Of a stretch of 64,000 nucleotides of DNA, positions 19,621 to 27,889 are shown piece by piece. Below the pieces are notes generated by a model. That model was not told where the DNA came from. It was given only the letters and a program-made list of their open reading frames with translations, and ran no database searches. Each line of letters opens with the position of its first letter. Within the stretch, counting starts at the first letter, position 1. The position numbers were made by a program, and so were the translations under genes. This DNA comes from Asticcacaulis tiandongensis. Its GTDB lineage: Bacteria; Pseudomonadota; Alphaproteobacteria; Caulobacterales; Caulobacteraceae. The stretch spans positions 436,487 to 500,486 of the forward strand of contig NZ_ML636837.1 in the NCBI RefSeq assembly GCF_006475605.1, read 5' to 3'.

Positions 19621-20324
19621 GAGTTCAGGCGGGCCTCGGCAATATCACGGGCCTGAGGATCACCGACATGCATCCAGTCACCTTCCATAACGGCTCCATA
19701 CAGACGGTTCTGTTCAGCGCTCCGTCGCCATATAGGCGTCAGTGAAAACACCTCGTCATGCACGGTATCGATGATGGATGGGCGGGTAATATGCACACCC
19801 ATATAGGCATAAGGCGCGGTGGCGGCCTGACCACGAAACTGTAGTTGTCCGTCCGCGGTCAGATGGAAATCACCGGCCCCGTCAAAGCCACTGGAACGGT
19901 TCATATGCGCCAGTAATAACAGGGCATCCATTTTTTCCGGTTGCCAGCGTGCCTTAAGATCAGACAGGGCGGTATCGGCCCGATCCTCAATCCACACACT
20001 GTCGATATTGGCGACAAACAGGGCGTCTTCGCCCAGTAACGGTCGCGCCTTTTTAAGGCCCCCACCAGTTTCGAGCAGCTTGTCACGCTCATCAGAGATA
20101 ATAATCTCAATATCGGTACGGCACCTGAGATGGGCCTCAAGCCGATCGGCAAAATAATGGACATTAACGACAAAACGCCTGACACCGGCGGCTTTCAGGC
20201 GATCGATCATATGATCGATCAAGGCTTTGCCACCGACCTCAACCAGAGCCTTTGGTCGATTATCCGTTAGGGGACGCATACGTGTCCCCAGTCCCGCTGC
20301 CAGTATCAGGGCCGTATTAATCAT
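19617..20324 (-). CDS. murU: MurU-like nucleotidyltransferase (MurNAc-1-P uridylyltransferase)
   Basis: This 235-residue sugar-phosphate nucleotidyltransferase has the pyrophosphorylase signature LAAGLGTRMRPLTDNRPKAL at 8-27, and NIDSVW carrying the metal-binding Asp. Next to an AmgK-like kinase, the likely role is joining UTP and MurNAc-1-P to give UDP-MurNAc. That forms the cell-wall recycling route that bypasses MurA and so lowers fosfomycin sensitivity. The family assignment is secure; the exact substrate rests on gene context. It overlaps both neighbours by 4 bases. Confidence 0.85.
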   Translation of the reverse strand: MINTALILAAGLGTRMRPLTDNRPKALVEVGGKALIDHMIDRLKAAGVRRFVVNVHYFADRLEAHLRCRTDIEIIISDERDKLLETGGGLKKARPLLGEDALFVANIDSVWIEDRADTALSDLKARWQPEKMDALLLLAHMNRSSGFDGAGDFHLTADGQLQFRGQAATAPYAYMGVHITRPSIIDTVHDEVFSLTPIWRRSAEQNRLYGAVMEGDWMHVGDPQARDIAEARLNS

Positions 20325-21403
20325 TTCAGCCTGTCTCCGAAACCGTTAGCCACAAACCATTGGTGCAGGCCTTCCATACCGGGGGCCTTGAGATTCCGCG
20401 ACAGGTGTTGCCACATACGCGGCATGAAGGCCTCGTAACGCGGTTTACCATCGCGTTTGATCAGACGGGCGAAAACGCCGAGAATACGTGCCTCATTAAG
20501 CGCCGCCAGCGCGGCATAATTTGCCATGAAGGCTTCACGATCCACCTCGGGCCTGAGGCTGAAATAGTAATCCAGACACAGGGCCTCAAGCTCAGGTGAA
20601 ACGTCACGACGGGCATCCTGCAACAGGGAATGTAAATCCCAACTCGGGTGCGCCTTAAGGGCGTCCTGAAAATCAATCAGTCCTACGCGTGCCACGCCGC
20701 TGCGTTCACCGAGCCACAAAAGGTTTTCAGCATGGAAATCGCGATGGATGAAGACACTGGCCTCAGTTTCGGCCCGTTGACGCAAAGGTGCCCATAGTCC
20801 CTCCCAGTCCGCTTTGGCCTGATCGCTCAAGGGGGCAGAGGCATCAAATTGCGGCCACCATTCGATAAACAGATCGGCACCGGTTTTAAGCGCCAGATCA
20901 TCATAGCTCAGGAGTGGCCACCCGCCCATAAGCACAGCGGGCGGCGTCAGTTCATGCAGCCGTGCCTGTACACCAATAGCGGCCAGATAGAGCGGAGTTT
21001 CGTTCTCACCCTCGGCAATCAGGCGGGCAAACAGTCCGTCCCCCAGATCTTCGTGAATCAGAAACCCGTTTGCCGTATCGAGATCATAGGTTTTGGGTGC
21101 CGATAATCCGTGGTCGGACAGATAATTTGCCGTCGCGACAAAGGCCTCGATCCGACCGGCCGCCAGACGTGCCGAGGCATTGTATCCACTGACCGCGCGT
21201 TCGGCGTCACTTGCCTCAGGCAGGCAGGGGGCGCTTTCGAGGGCAGGGGCCTGATCCATCAGCATCAGGCTTGTGCCATCGGCGCGGATAAGGCGCTCAT
21301 AGCGGCGGGTCGAGGCATCACCGGGCAAGGGGTGGCGTTCAGCGTCGGACAGACCGGCCTGATGAAGAAAATCCTGTTTAAGCGCTTCGCGCGTCTGGGT
21401 CAT
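20321..21403 (-). CDS. amgK: AmgK-like anomeric sugar kinase (aminoglycoside phosphotransferase fold)
   Basis: This 360-residue APH-fold kinase has the Brenner catalytic motif FIHRDFHAENLLWLG near residue 218 and the metal-binding block GLIDFQDALKAHPSWDL about 25 residues later. Sitting between tsaE and murU, it fits AmgK, which phosphorylates MurNAc and GlcNAc at C1 during peptidoglycan recycling. It is the same tsaE-amgK-murU order known in other proteobacteria. Aminoglycoside resistance is less likely in this context. It overlaps both neighbours by 4 bases. Confidence 0.85.
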   Translation of the reverse strand: MTQTREALKQDFLHQAGLSDAERHPLPGDASTRRYERLIRADGTSLMLMDQAPALESAPCLPEASDAERAVSGYNASARLAAGRIEAFVATANYLSDHGLSAPKTYDLDTANGFLIHEDLGDGLFARLIAEGENETPLYLAAIGVQARLHELTPPAVLMGGWPLLSYDDLALKTGADLFIEWWPQFDASAPLSDQAKADWEGLWAPLRQRAETEASVFIHRDFHAENLLWLGERSGVARVGLIDFQDALKAHPSWDLHSLLQDARRDVSPELEALCLDYYFSLRPEVDREAFMANYAALAALNEARILGVFARLIKRDGKPRYEAFMPRMWQHLSRNLKAPGMEGLHQWFVANGFGDRLK

Positions 21404-21843
21404 GTGAGTGGCGTATCCTGCGGAGACATAAGATCAATAAGGCGGCCCGCGACGCCTTCGTCATTGGTATGGTTTTTTAGACGAACGACCCATGGCGCGT
21501 CAAAGCCAAGATGCCCCAGACGCTGAGGCCATTCAATCAGACACAGATGGTCTTCGGCCATTTCAAACAGGCCGGTCTCATAAATGTCTTCGGGGTCTTC
21601 CAGCCGGTAAAGATCAAAATGGGCGATGTCGAAGTCGCGCCCTTCATAGGTCTGCACCAGCGTAAAGGTGGGGGAGGGTACATCCTGATCAGGTGTGGCC
21701 AGTGAGCGGATAAGGCCACGCGCAAGGGTCGATTTGCCTGCCCCCAGATCACCGAGCAAATAGACCACGTCACCGGCCTTAAGCTGTGTCCCCAGTTCGG
21801 CACCGAATGCGATGGTCTCGGCTTCGTTTTTCAGAAATTTCAT
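21400..21843 (-). CDS. tsaE: tRNA t6A37 biosynthesis ATPase TsaE
   Basis: TsaE is the ATPase that works with TsaB and TsaD to form N6-threonylcarbamoyl-A37 in tRNAs reading ANN codons. The 147-residue protein has Walker A GDLGAGKSTLARG at 31-43, then SPTFTLVQTYEG and HFDLYRLEDPED, and the LIEWPQRLG block. Length and order of motifs are typical. It overlaps the acyltransferase gene upstream and amgK downstream by 4 bases, so it is embedded in a tightly coupled operon. Confidence 0.96.
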   Translation of the reverse strand: MKFLKNEAETIAFGAELGTQLKAGDVVYLLGDLGAGKSTLARGLIRSLATPDQDVPSPTFTLVQTYEGRDFDIAHFDLYRLEDPEDIYETGLFEMAEDHLCLIEWPQRLGHLGFDAPWVVRLKNHTNDEGVAGRLIDLMSPQDTPLT

Positions 21844-22712
21844 AGGACCGCCTTAAAGGGTTTGTCGGCGTTTTTGGGCAACTGACGCTCGACATAGGCC
21901 TTTAGCTGATCGCACAGGTCACCCGTATCTGGGCCGCCGGTTTCAGACGTCAGGTCTTCGGCGGGAATTACCGGCCCGACCTTTAACTCATAGCGTTTGC
22001 CTGCCTTGTTGAGCAATTCATGAAACAGGGTCACGTCGCGCAATTCTTTGGATATCTTGTTGAAGCTGTGGAACCAGAAGGCATAGGGGCCGGTTATATG
22101 AACAGGCACGACCGGTGCCTTATATTTCTGTGCCAGCGACACTGCCGTTGTCGCCCACGGGGGGTCGGTTAACACACCTTCGCGATTGAGCCGCGCCAGG
22201 CGTCCGGCCGGAAACAAAACCACACAGCGCTCGGCTTCAAAGGCATCACGTGCCGCCAGTAAGGTGGCGCGGGTTTTTTCACGGGTCCGTTTGGCCTCGA
22301 CCCACTCGACCGGAATGACACTTTCGCCAAGGCGCGGACACACCCGGAGGGCATCGGCATTGGCGAAGAATATAGCATCCTGTCGGATACGCCTTATGGC
22401 GTCATAGACGGCTACCCCGTCGGCTATACCGGTCGGATGATTACAGACCACGACGCATCGTCCGGTTTTGGGCAGGCGCGTCAGCCCATGGGCAATGGTT
22501 TCCAGTGATAAAAGACGGGAAATATAGGCAAGGGCCGCTTCACCGGAATGATCGGCAATATGATCGGCCATGGCCACGGCTTTTTGATAGCCCAAAAGCC
22601 CATAGAGCGCGGGCCTGATGACCGGCCAGAAGCCGGAAGCCGCAAGCCTTGGCGCACGCTCATGAATCAGTTCGTCAACAATGTGAATCGGGCGGGTGGG
22701 CACAGGCGTCAT
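21840..22712 (-). CDS. Lysophospholipid acyltransferase-like protein (PlsC-type fold)
   Basis: This 290-residue acyltransferase has the catalytic block CNHPTGIADG (His92, Asp98, spacing H-X5-D). That spacing is typical of the branch related to ornithine-lipid and hemolysin-type acyltransferases rather than classical PlsC H-X4-D. The FPAGRLA block near residue 166 serves as the glycerol-phosphate or substrate-binding motif III. The acceptor lipid is not readable. It is the first gene of the minus-strand run down to addA. No signal peptide; a hydrophobic stretch near 30-45 could associate with the membrane. Confidence 0.8.
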   Translation of the reverse strand: MTPVPTRPIHIVDELIHERAPRLAASGFWPVIRPALYGLLGYQKAVAMADHIADHSGEAALAYISRLLSLETIAHGLTRLPKTGRCVVVCNHPTGIADGVAVYDAIRRIRQDAIFFANADALRVCPRLGESVIPVEWVEAKRTREKTRATLLAARDAFEAERCVVLFPAGRLARLNREGVLTDPPWATTAVSLAQKYKAPVVPVHITGPYAFWFHSFNKISKELRDVTLFHELLNKAGKRYELKVGPVIPAEDLTSETGGPDTGDLCDQLKAYVERQLPKNADKPFKAVL

Positions 22713-22819
22713 GACCTGATCTTGCCCACATTGCGACGTGGATCAAGCAAATATATATCTGCGGTGGAAACAGGCAGAAATGCTTCTGACATTTGCTTAA
22801 GAAATGATATGTCACAGGC

Positions 22820-22936
22820 ATGAACCCGTCCGAGGATAAACGTCAGATCAAGTCGATGCGGCCCTATGCCGGTTTGTGGGCTATTGCGCTGATTGGATTG
22901 GCAGGTGCCCTGATAGGGTTAATCCGCGCCGCTTAG
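22820..22936 (+). CDS. Putative 38-residue single-span membrane protein
   Basis: A short ORF begins ATG at 22820 and ends TAG at 22934-22936. The product has a charged N-terminus (MNPSEDKRQIKSMRPYAG) and one hydrophobic helix at about 19-35 (WAIALIGLAGALIG), ending RAA. It follows the positive-inside pattern for a small inner-membrane protein. It lies divergent from the acyltransferase and 75 bases before the thioredoxin-like gene on the same strand. The ribosome site is weak (CAGG adjacent to the ATG). I know no named family; it could be a real small protein or a chance ORF. Confidence 0.45.
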   Translation: MNPSEDKRQIKSMRPYAGLWAIALIGLAGALIGLIRAA

Positions 22937-23011
22937 GGTCTTAACATTTTGCCCGTTTCACGCCTATAGTGCGGATTGAAACGCATTTCGGGATTTGGCG
23001 GGGATCAGGGC

Positions 23012-23854
23012 ATGACGAAAAAGCATCTTTTGTGGGGTATCGGCATAATATTGCTGGTGGCCATGGTGGTCGGTGGCGGATACTGGGCCTATTGGAATTT
23101 TGTTACCCGCTATAGCCCCATTGTCATCACCAAACACCAGAAAGAAATCCAGACCCTGCTTGATGCCTCGGGCTATGCGTCTGCGGGTACAGAGGGGCCG
23201 GTTCTGTGGGTGGTGACCTATCGCAACTGTGAGGCCTGTAAGACCTGGGAAGACCGTGAGCTTCCCAAATTCACCGCCATCGGTGCTGACATCAGGATTA
23301 TTCCTTTTGCGCCTGCCGATGTGCAGGGCCAGACCCATTCTACGGCATCCGAACGCGCGACCATAGCTGAAATCTGGCTGGAGCGTTCCTATGAACTTTA
23401 CCGTCGCTGGCGCGCCACCCCCGAAGATTTGTGGCAACCGGCGGATATGCGTCCGGCGGACGGCGATCTGGCGCGCTCGGCGGTGGTGGCGGCAAGTCGT
23501 GATTTTGTTTTCCGCCTCGAGCCTTTGCTGAAAGCCAATCAGGTGCCTTCGGGCTATCCTCTGGTGATCTGGCGCGATGCCGAAGAACGCATCAAGGTCT
23601 GTGTCTGTTCGGATGAGCGCATGTATCATCACGTACGGGCGGACTTTGGCGCACCGGACAAGTTGGTCATACCACCGTCTATTACGGGTGACGGTGCGAC
23701 ATCAAGCGCAGCCCAATCCGGAGCGGCCCCTGACCCTTTGCCTGAGATAGTGAGTGAGCCTGTAGCGGCGGAAACCCTGTCTCAGGATATTTCGGCCAGT
23801 GTAACCGCCAACTACGGCCCGGATGCGCAGGATGTTACCGCAACGGTCCCATAA
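23012..23854 (+). CDS. Membrane-anchored thioredoxin-fold protein
   Basis: This 280-residue protein has one N-terminal transmembrane segment (residues 5-27) and a periplasmic thioredoxin-like domain. In that domain VVTYRNCEACKTWE places a CxxC pair at Cys73 and Cys76. A second close pair, VCVCSDE, lies near residue 200. The last 50 residues are a Ser/Ala/Pro/Glu-rich low-complexity tail. It resembles DsbG/DsbC-like or uncharacterised thiol proteins of Caulobacteraceae; the partner is unknown. The ATG at 23012 has a GGGGA ribosome site 8 bases upstream. A start at 22976 would add 12 residues. A strong terminator follows directly. Confidence 0.72.
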   Translation: MTKKHLLWGIGIILLVAMVVGGGYWAYWNFVTRYSPIVITKHQKEIQTLLDASGYASAGTEGPVLWVVTYRNCEACKTWEDRELPKFTAIGADIRIIPFAPADVQGQTHSTASERATIAEIWLERSYELYRRWRATPEDLWQPADMRPADGDLARSAVVAASRDFVFRLEPLLKANQVPSGYPLVIWRDAEERIKVCVCSDERMYHHVRADFGAPDKLVIPPSITGDGATSSAAQSGAAPDPLPEIVSEPVAAETLSQDISASVTANYGPDAQDVTATVP

Positions 23855-23857
23855 ATG

Positions 23858-23886
23858 AAAAAGCCTCCGGAGACCGGAGGCTTTTT
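23858..23886. terminator. Bidirectional intrinsic terminator
   Basis: Perfect 13-base arms at 23858-23870 and 23874-23886, with a 3-base loop, carry A5 on the left and T5 on the right. It therefore serves both the thioredoxin-like gene (plus) and the sugar dehydrogenase (minus). Confidence 0.9.
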
Positions 23887-23891
23887 GCTTT

Positions 23892-25043
23892 CTATTTGGG
23901 TTCGATACGGATGATCTGGCCATCGACGCTGTCGAAGGCGACATAGATCGCGCCATCAGGCCCCTGAACCACAACCCTTACCCGTTCATTGAATTCCTCA
24001 AGTAGCTTTTCTTCGCTTGTGACCTTGCCGTCCGTCACGGTGATCATATTCAGATACTGGAATTTCATCGAGCCGATAAACAGCTTGTCCTGCCAGACCG
24101 TGTGTTTGCCCGTGTAGAACAGCATGTCTGAAGGGGCGATGGACGGCACCCAGTAATGCAGGGGCTGCTCAAGGCCTGCCTTTTCCGTGGTGCCGATCTT
24201 GCCGCCGCCATATTCTTCACCATAGGTGATGAGGGGCCAGCCATAGTTTTTACCGGCCTCTGCGATATTGATCTCATCACCCCCCTGCGGGCCGTGTTCA
24301 TTCGTCCAGAGCTGACCGGTTTGCGGATGTACCGCCGCGCCCTGAACATTGCGGTGACCATAGGACCATATTTCAGGTTTGGCACCGGCCTGATTGACAA
24401 ACGGATTATCGGACGGAACGGAGCCGTCGGGCCGGATACGGATGACCTTGCCGATCGTGGTGCTCAGGTCCTGTGCCAGATCACGGAATCGGGCGCGGTC
24501 GCCTGTAGTGACAAACAGATTACCGTCCTTGGCAAAAGCGAGACGCGATCCCCAATGGTTCGGGCTATCGACCTTCGGGGTCTGCTGCCAGATGACCTTA
24601 AGGTCAGCCAGATTGTGACCATCTAATCGCGCACGGGCAACCGCTGTGCCAGCCTTGCCACTGCTGTCTGGCTCGGAATAGCTGAAATAGACCAGACCGT
24701 TGGTGGCGAAGTCAGGATCAATAGCCACACCGAGCAAACCGCCCTGACCGGCATCCGCTACCTCTGGCACACCGCCGATGTTCTGAATGGCCTTTCCGTC
24801 GGCACTGATCAGGCGCAGACGCCCCGCTTTTTCGGTGACGAGTAAACGCCCGTCAGGCAGGAAGGCCATACCCCAGGGTTGCTCCAGATCCTTGGCAAAA
24901 ACCTGAGTGGCATAGGCTTTGCCTGTTGTATTTTGGCTCGATGTGTCCTGATCCGTGTTCTGGTTCGTGCCTTGGGCGCAGGCGGGAAGGGCCGTGACAG
25001 CGGTCAGGGCCGCGCAGGCCAGCAAAAGTTTGCGGCGGTTCAT
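23892..25043 (-). CDS. PQQ-dependent aldose sugar dehydrogenase-like lipoprotein (YliI family)
   Basis: This 383-residue beta-propeller protein belongs to the soluble glucose/aldose dehydrogenase family, which oxidises sugars at C1 in the periplasm with PQQ. Family motifs are EQPWGMAFLPDGRLLVTEK, GGLLGVAIDPDF, the catalytic-type His in SPNHWGSRLAF, and EHGPQGGDEIN. The N-terminus MNRRKLLLACAALTAVTALPAC shows a lipoprotein signal with lipobox LPAC (Cys22). I chose the ATG at 25043, with AGGA 8 bases upstream; starts at 25052, 25064 and 25085 are in frame. Actual PQQ use is unproven, since no pqq genes are in view. A 12-base palindrome lies just upstream. Confidence 0.87.
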   Translation of the reverse strand: MNRRKLLLACAALTAVTALPACAQGTNQNTDQDTSSQNTTGKAYATQVFAKDLEQPWGMAFLPDGRLLVTEKAGRLRLISADGKAIQNIGGVPEVADAGQGGLLGVAIDPDFATNGLVYFSYSEPDSSGKAGTAVARARLDGHNLADLKVIWQQTPKVDSPNHWGSRLAFAKDGNLFVTTGDRARFRDLAQDLSTTIGKVIRIRPDGSVPSDNPFVNQAGAKPEIWSYGHRNVQGAAVHPQTGQLWTNEHGPQGGDEINIAEAGKNYGWPLITYGEEYGGGKIGTTEKAGLEQPLHYWVPSIAPSDMLFYTGKHTVWQDKLFIGSMKFQYLNMITVTDGKVTSEEKLLEEFNERVRVVVQGPDGAIYVAFDSVDGQIIRIEPK

Positions 25044-25087
25044 GAAGGTCATCCTGTGTTTCATTTCTGAAAGGTTAGCGCACATTC

Positions 25088-25099
25088 TGTAACGTTACA
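25088..25099 (-). promoter_or_regulatory. Palindromic candidate operator upstream of the sugar dehydrogenase
   Basis: TGTAACGTTACA is a perfect 12-base palindrome centred on CG, 45 bases before the chosen start. The central CG within AACGTT resembles LacI/GalR-family operators. No LacI-type regulator is in the window, so the regulator is unknown. Confidence 0.4.
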
Positions 25100-25135
25100 A
25101 AATCATAAGTCTGTCGAATATTCATAACAGGCATG

Positions 25136-25173
25136 AAAAAACCCCGCCCGGAATGAACCGGACGGGGTTTTTT
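25136..25173. terminator. Intrinsic terminator of the rplS unit
   Basis: The arms pair A5-CCCCG-x-CCGG (from 25136) with CCGG-x-CGGGG-T6 (to 25173), with one mismatch and a 6-base loop. A-rich and T-rich flanks make it work on either strand. It lies 21 bases past the rplS stop on the minus strand. Confidence 0.85.
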
Positions 25174-25194
25174 AAATGGTTTCCCGCAGAAGGC

Positions 25195-25629
25195 TTAGCC
25201 CTCGTTGGAGCCTTCCGAAGCGGCCAGTTGAGCGCGCAGTTCGTCGCCCTTCGAGCCACGTGTCGAGTTTTGCGAACGCTCGACGATACGGGCCGACTTA
25301 CCACGACGATCACGCAGATAGTACAGCTTGGCGCGACGTACGACACCGCGACGCTTGACTTCGATAGATTCGATGTTCGGCGACAGGAGCGGGAATACGC
25401 GCTCTACGCCTTCACCGAAGGAAATCTTGCGGACGGTGAAATTCTCATTGATGCCGTGACCGGCACGGGCGATGACAACGCCTTCATAGGCCTGAACGCG
25501 CTCGCGCTCGCCTTCCTTGATGCGTACGTTGACGCGGATGGTGTCACCGGGTTGAAACGCAGGAAAGTTCTTGCCTTCGCGCAGTTTCGCAACTTCTTCA
25601 GCTTCGAGCTGTTGCAGCAGATTAGCCAT
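25195..25629 (-). CDS. rplS: 50S ribosomal protein L19
   Basis: L19 sits at the 30S-50S interface. The 144-residue product contains the family core ([29 protein letters not shown] in outline, then [19 protein letters not shown] and [25 protein letters not shown]). It carries an alphaproteobacterial C-terminal extension of about 25 residues, rich in Ser, Glu and Ala. It is 24 bases downstream of trmD, the standard trmD-rplS order, and ends at a strong terminator. Confidence 0.98.
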   Translation of the reverse strand: MANLLQQLEAEEVAKLREGKNFPAFQPGDTIRVNVRIKEGERERVQAYEGVVIARAGHGINENFTVRKISFGEGVERVFPLLSPNIESIEVKRRGVVRRAKLYYLRDRRGKSARIVERSQNSTRGSKGDELRAQLAASEGSNEG

Positions 25630-25653
25630 GGTTTAGTCCTTCATTCTTGAGGC

Positions 25654-26394
25654 TTACTTCTTAGGTTTAGAAGCGCCGTTTGCCTGTAATTTGGAAAGAT
25701 GGGTGGCCCAGAGATCCGGACGCCGCTCTTTCGTTGTTGCCTCTCTCATCTGCTGACGCCAGACGGCCATTTTTTTATGGTCGCCGGATAACAGCACTTC
25801 GGGGATGTCGAGGCCTTCGAAATTCCGCGGTCGCGTGTACTGCGGATGTTCGAGGAGACCATCCTCAAAACTTTCACTTTCAAGACTTTGGGCCGCACCG
25901 AGCACACCCGGTAATAACCGCACCACCGCCTCAATACTGACCATTGCCGCTGACTCTCCGCCCGCAAGGACGGCGTCGCCGACACTGATCTCTTCGAACC
26001 CGCGCGCATCCAGCACGCGTTGATCGACCCCTTCAAAGCGACCACACAGGACAATCAGTCCCGAAGCCTTTGCCCATTCTTTGACGCGCGCCTGAGTCAG
26101 GGGTTTGCCTCTGGCACTCATATAGACCTTTGGGCGATCATCGGACGCTAAACTGTCCAAGGCTCGGGCGATCACGTCGGCTTTTAACACCTGTCCGGGG
26201 CCGCCACCCGCAGGGGTGTCGTCAAGAAAGCCGCGCTTATCGCTCGAAAAAGGGCGAATGTCCACAGTTTCCAATGCCCAAATCTGAGATTCTTTCCATG
26301 CCGTGCCAATGATCGACACCCCGAGCGGCCCGGGGAAGGCTTCGGGACACATGGTCAGTACGGAAACAGTGTAAGGTTGTTGGCTTTCAGACAT
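25654..26394 (-). CDS. trmD: tRNA (guanine-N1)-methyltransferase TrmD
   Basis: TrmD makes m1G37 in tRNAs with G36, preventing +1 frameshifting, using SAM bound in a trefoil knot. The 246-residue product shows SVLTMCPEAFPGPLG at the N-terminus, the GGGPGQVLKADV segment, LCGRFEGVDQRVLD, and the knot block EISVGDAVLAGGESAAM. LLSGDHKKMAVWR follows near the C-terminus. I prefer the ATG at 26394 (MSESQQ); a GTG at 26412 would add six residues. Neither start has an obvious ribosome site. Confidence 0.96.
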   Translation of the reverse strand: MSESQQPYTVSVLTMCPEAFPGPLGVSIIGTAWKESQIWALETVDIRPFSSDKRGFLDDTPAGGGPGQVLKADVIARALDSLASDDRPKVYMSARGKPLTQARVKEWAKASGLIVLCGRFEGVDQRVLDARGFEEISVGDAVLAGGESAAMVSIEAVVRLLPGVLGAAQSLESESFEDGLLEHPQYTRPRNFEGLDIPEVLLSGDHKKMAVWRQQMREATTKERRPDLWATHLSKLQANGASKPKK

Positions 26395-26455
26395 GGGGGC
26401 GGGCCTTAGCACAATCTCGCTTTAGGGCAAAGGCCGCTTATTTGGGCCCGTCTCT

Positions 26456-27757
26456 TTATTGAGGCCATGTTTCAGGGCTGAGGCTCAAAACCTCGCCCGC
26501 CAGATAGAGAGAGCCACAAATCAGGACGCGCTGGGGTATATCATCAAGACCCTTGATCGCCGCAAGCGGACTGAGGGCTACGGACGCGCTGAAACCCTTA
26601 TGTTGGGCGACGCCAGCAAGGGTTTCAGGTGGGATAACGGCATCTGATGCAAAGCCCACACAGCTGATGGCGGGAGACAGACCCGCAAAGGCCGAGAAAA
26701 ACTCGGCGGCATCCTTGGTATTGAGGAGGCCGCATATCAGGTGCAACGGTTTCGGATCACGCGCCTGAAGCCCATCAAGGTGCGCCCGCAAGGCTCGCGC
26801 CGCATGGGGGTTATGACCGCCATCGAGCCACAGTTCACTGTGGGCGGGCAGGGCGTCATACAACGGCCCGGCCTTGAGACGCTGCATACGCGCAGGCCAG
26901 AAGGCAGTTCGCAATCCGGTGTCTATTGCCTCAGTCGGCAGGTTCAACCGCCGCGCTGCCTTGATGGCCAGAGCGGCATTATCAATCTGATGGGCGCCCT
27001 GAAGACTCGGCAGCGGCAGATCGAAAAGCGCGTCCTCGTCCTGAAACACCAGTCGTCCGTTCTCAGCATAGGCGTAAAAGTCCTGACCGGCGCTGTGTAG
27101 CGGAGCCTGACGTTTCAGTGCCTGACGCACAATCACCGCTTCGGCTTCTTCGGGCTGACGCGCACTGATGACCGGCACGCCTTGTTTGATAATACCGGCC
27201 TTCTGTTTGGCGATAGTCGTCAGATCGCCCCCCAATAGCGCCTTATGGTCATAGTCAATCGGGGTAATTATGGTCAGTTCGGGCTGTTCAATGACATTGG
27301 TCGAATCGAGAATCCCGCCAAGACCCGTCTCCAGCAGCAGCAAATCCGCTGGCGTTTCTGAAAAGGCCAGAAAGGCGGCGGCAGTGGTAGCCTCAAAAAA
27401 GGTCAGGGGTTGACCGGCATTGGCGCTTTCGACGCGGTCAATCACATCCCCCAAACGGGCATCGTCAATCAGCGTTCCGGCCAGACGGATACGCTCAGAA
27501 AAATGCACCAGATGCGGTGAACTGTAGACATGGACGCGTAATCCGGCGGCCTCAGCCATGGCGCGTAACAAAGCGATGGTTGAGCCCTTGCCATTGGTGC
27601 CCGCCACATGCACCACCGGCGGCAGACGCTTTTGCGGATCACCAAGCGCGGCACAGACACGCTCTGTCCGGCCCAGCGTCAGGTCAATCCCTTTCGGGTG
27701 CAGGGTCTGCAAGCGTTCAAGAGCGGCCTGAGTCGAAGGGCCTGTCAGTCTGGGCAT
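26456..27757 (-). CDS. folC: Dihydrofolate synthase / folylpolyglutamate synthase
   Basis: FolC adds glutamate to dihydropteroate and extends polyglutamate tails on folates. The 433-residue Mur-ligase-like protein has the P-loop VAGTNGKGST (53-60), an LLLETGLGGILDSTNV block, and the DYDHKALLG motif. The LDGGHNPHAARAL block is in the C-terminal domain. In many relatives folC follows trpB-accD; those genes are not in this window. It lies 61 bases upstream of trmD on the same strand and is divergent from the ArsR operon. Confidence 0.96.
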   Translation of the reverse strand: MPRLTGPSTQAALERLQTLHPKGIDLTLGRTERVCAALGDPQKRLPPVVHVAGTNGKGSTIALLRAMAEAAGLRVHVYSSPHLVHFSERIRLAGTLIDDARLGDVIDRVESANAGQPLTFFEATTAAAFLAFSETPADLLLLETGLGGILDSTNVIEQPELTIITPIDYDHKALLGGDLTTIAKQKAGIIKQGVPVISARQPEEAEAVIVRQALKRQAPLHSAGQDFYAYAENGRLVFQDEDALFDLPLPSLQGAHQIDNAALAIKAARRLNLPTEAIDTGLRTAFWPARMQRLKAGPLYDALPAHSELWLDGGHNPHAARALRAHLDGLQARDPKPLHLICGLLNTKDAAEFFSAFAGLSPAISCVGFASDAVIPPETLAGVAQHKGFSASVALSPLAAIKGLDDIPQRVLICGSLYLAGEVLSLSPETWPQ

Positions 27758-27831
27758 GTCACGGTTCCGCTGAAGTCGGTTGAGCGTTAGCCAAGCCGTG
27801 AAACAAGGGCAAGCGGTAAAGCGAATATGGT

Positions 27832-27873
27832 TTGACAGAACGGGGGTATGGGTTTACTTAACCAATAAGTTAA
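27832..27873 (+). promoter_or_regulatory. Promoter with overlapping ArsR-type operator
   Basis: TTGACA at 27832-27837 and TACTTA at 27855-27860 are spaced exactly 17 bases, a good sigma-70 promoter. An inverted repeat TTAACC-N4-AGTTAA at 27858-27873 overlaps the -10 region. It resembles operators of ArsR regulators of the type encoded immediately downstream. Binding would block the polymerase, so autorepression is inferred. Confidence 0.65.
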
Positions 27874-27889
27874 ATGGTGAGCCGCGTTG

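Noticed and set aside
20321..21403. Aminoglycoside resistance phosphotransferase
   Set aside because: The fold matches, but position between tsaE and a MurU-like nucleotidyltransferase fits the wall-recycling kinase AmgK much better.
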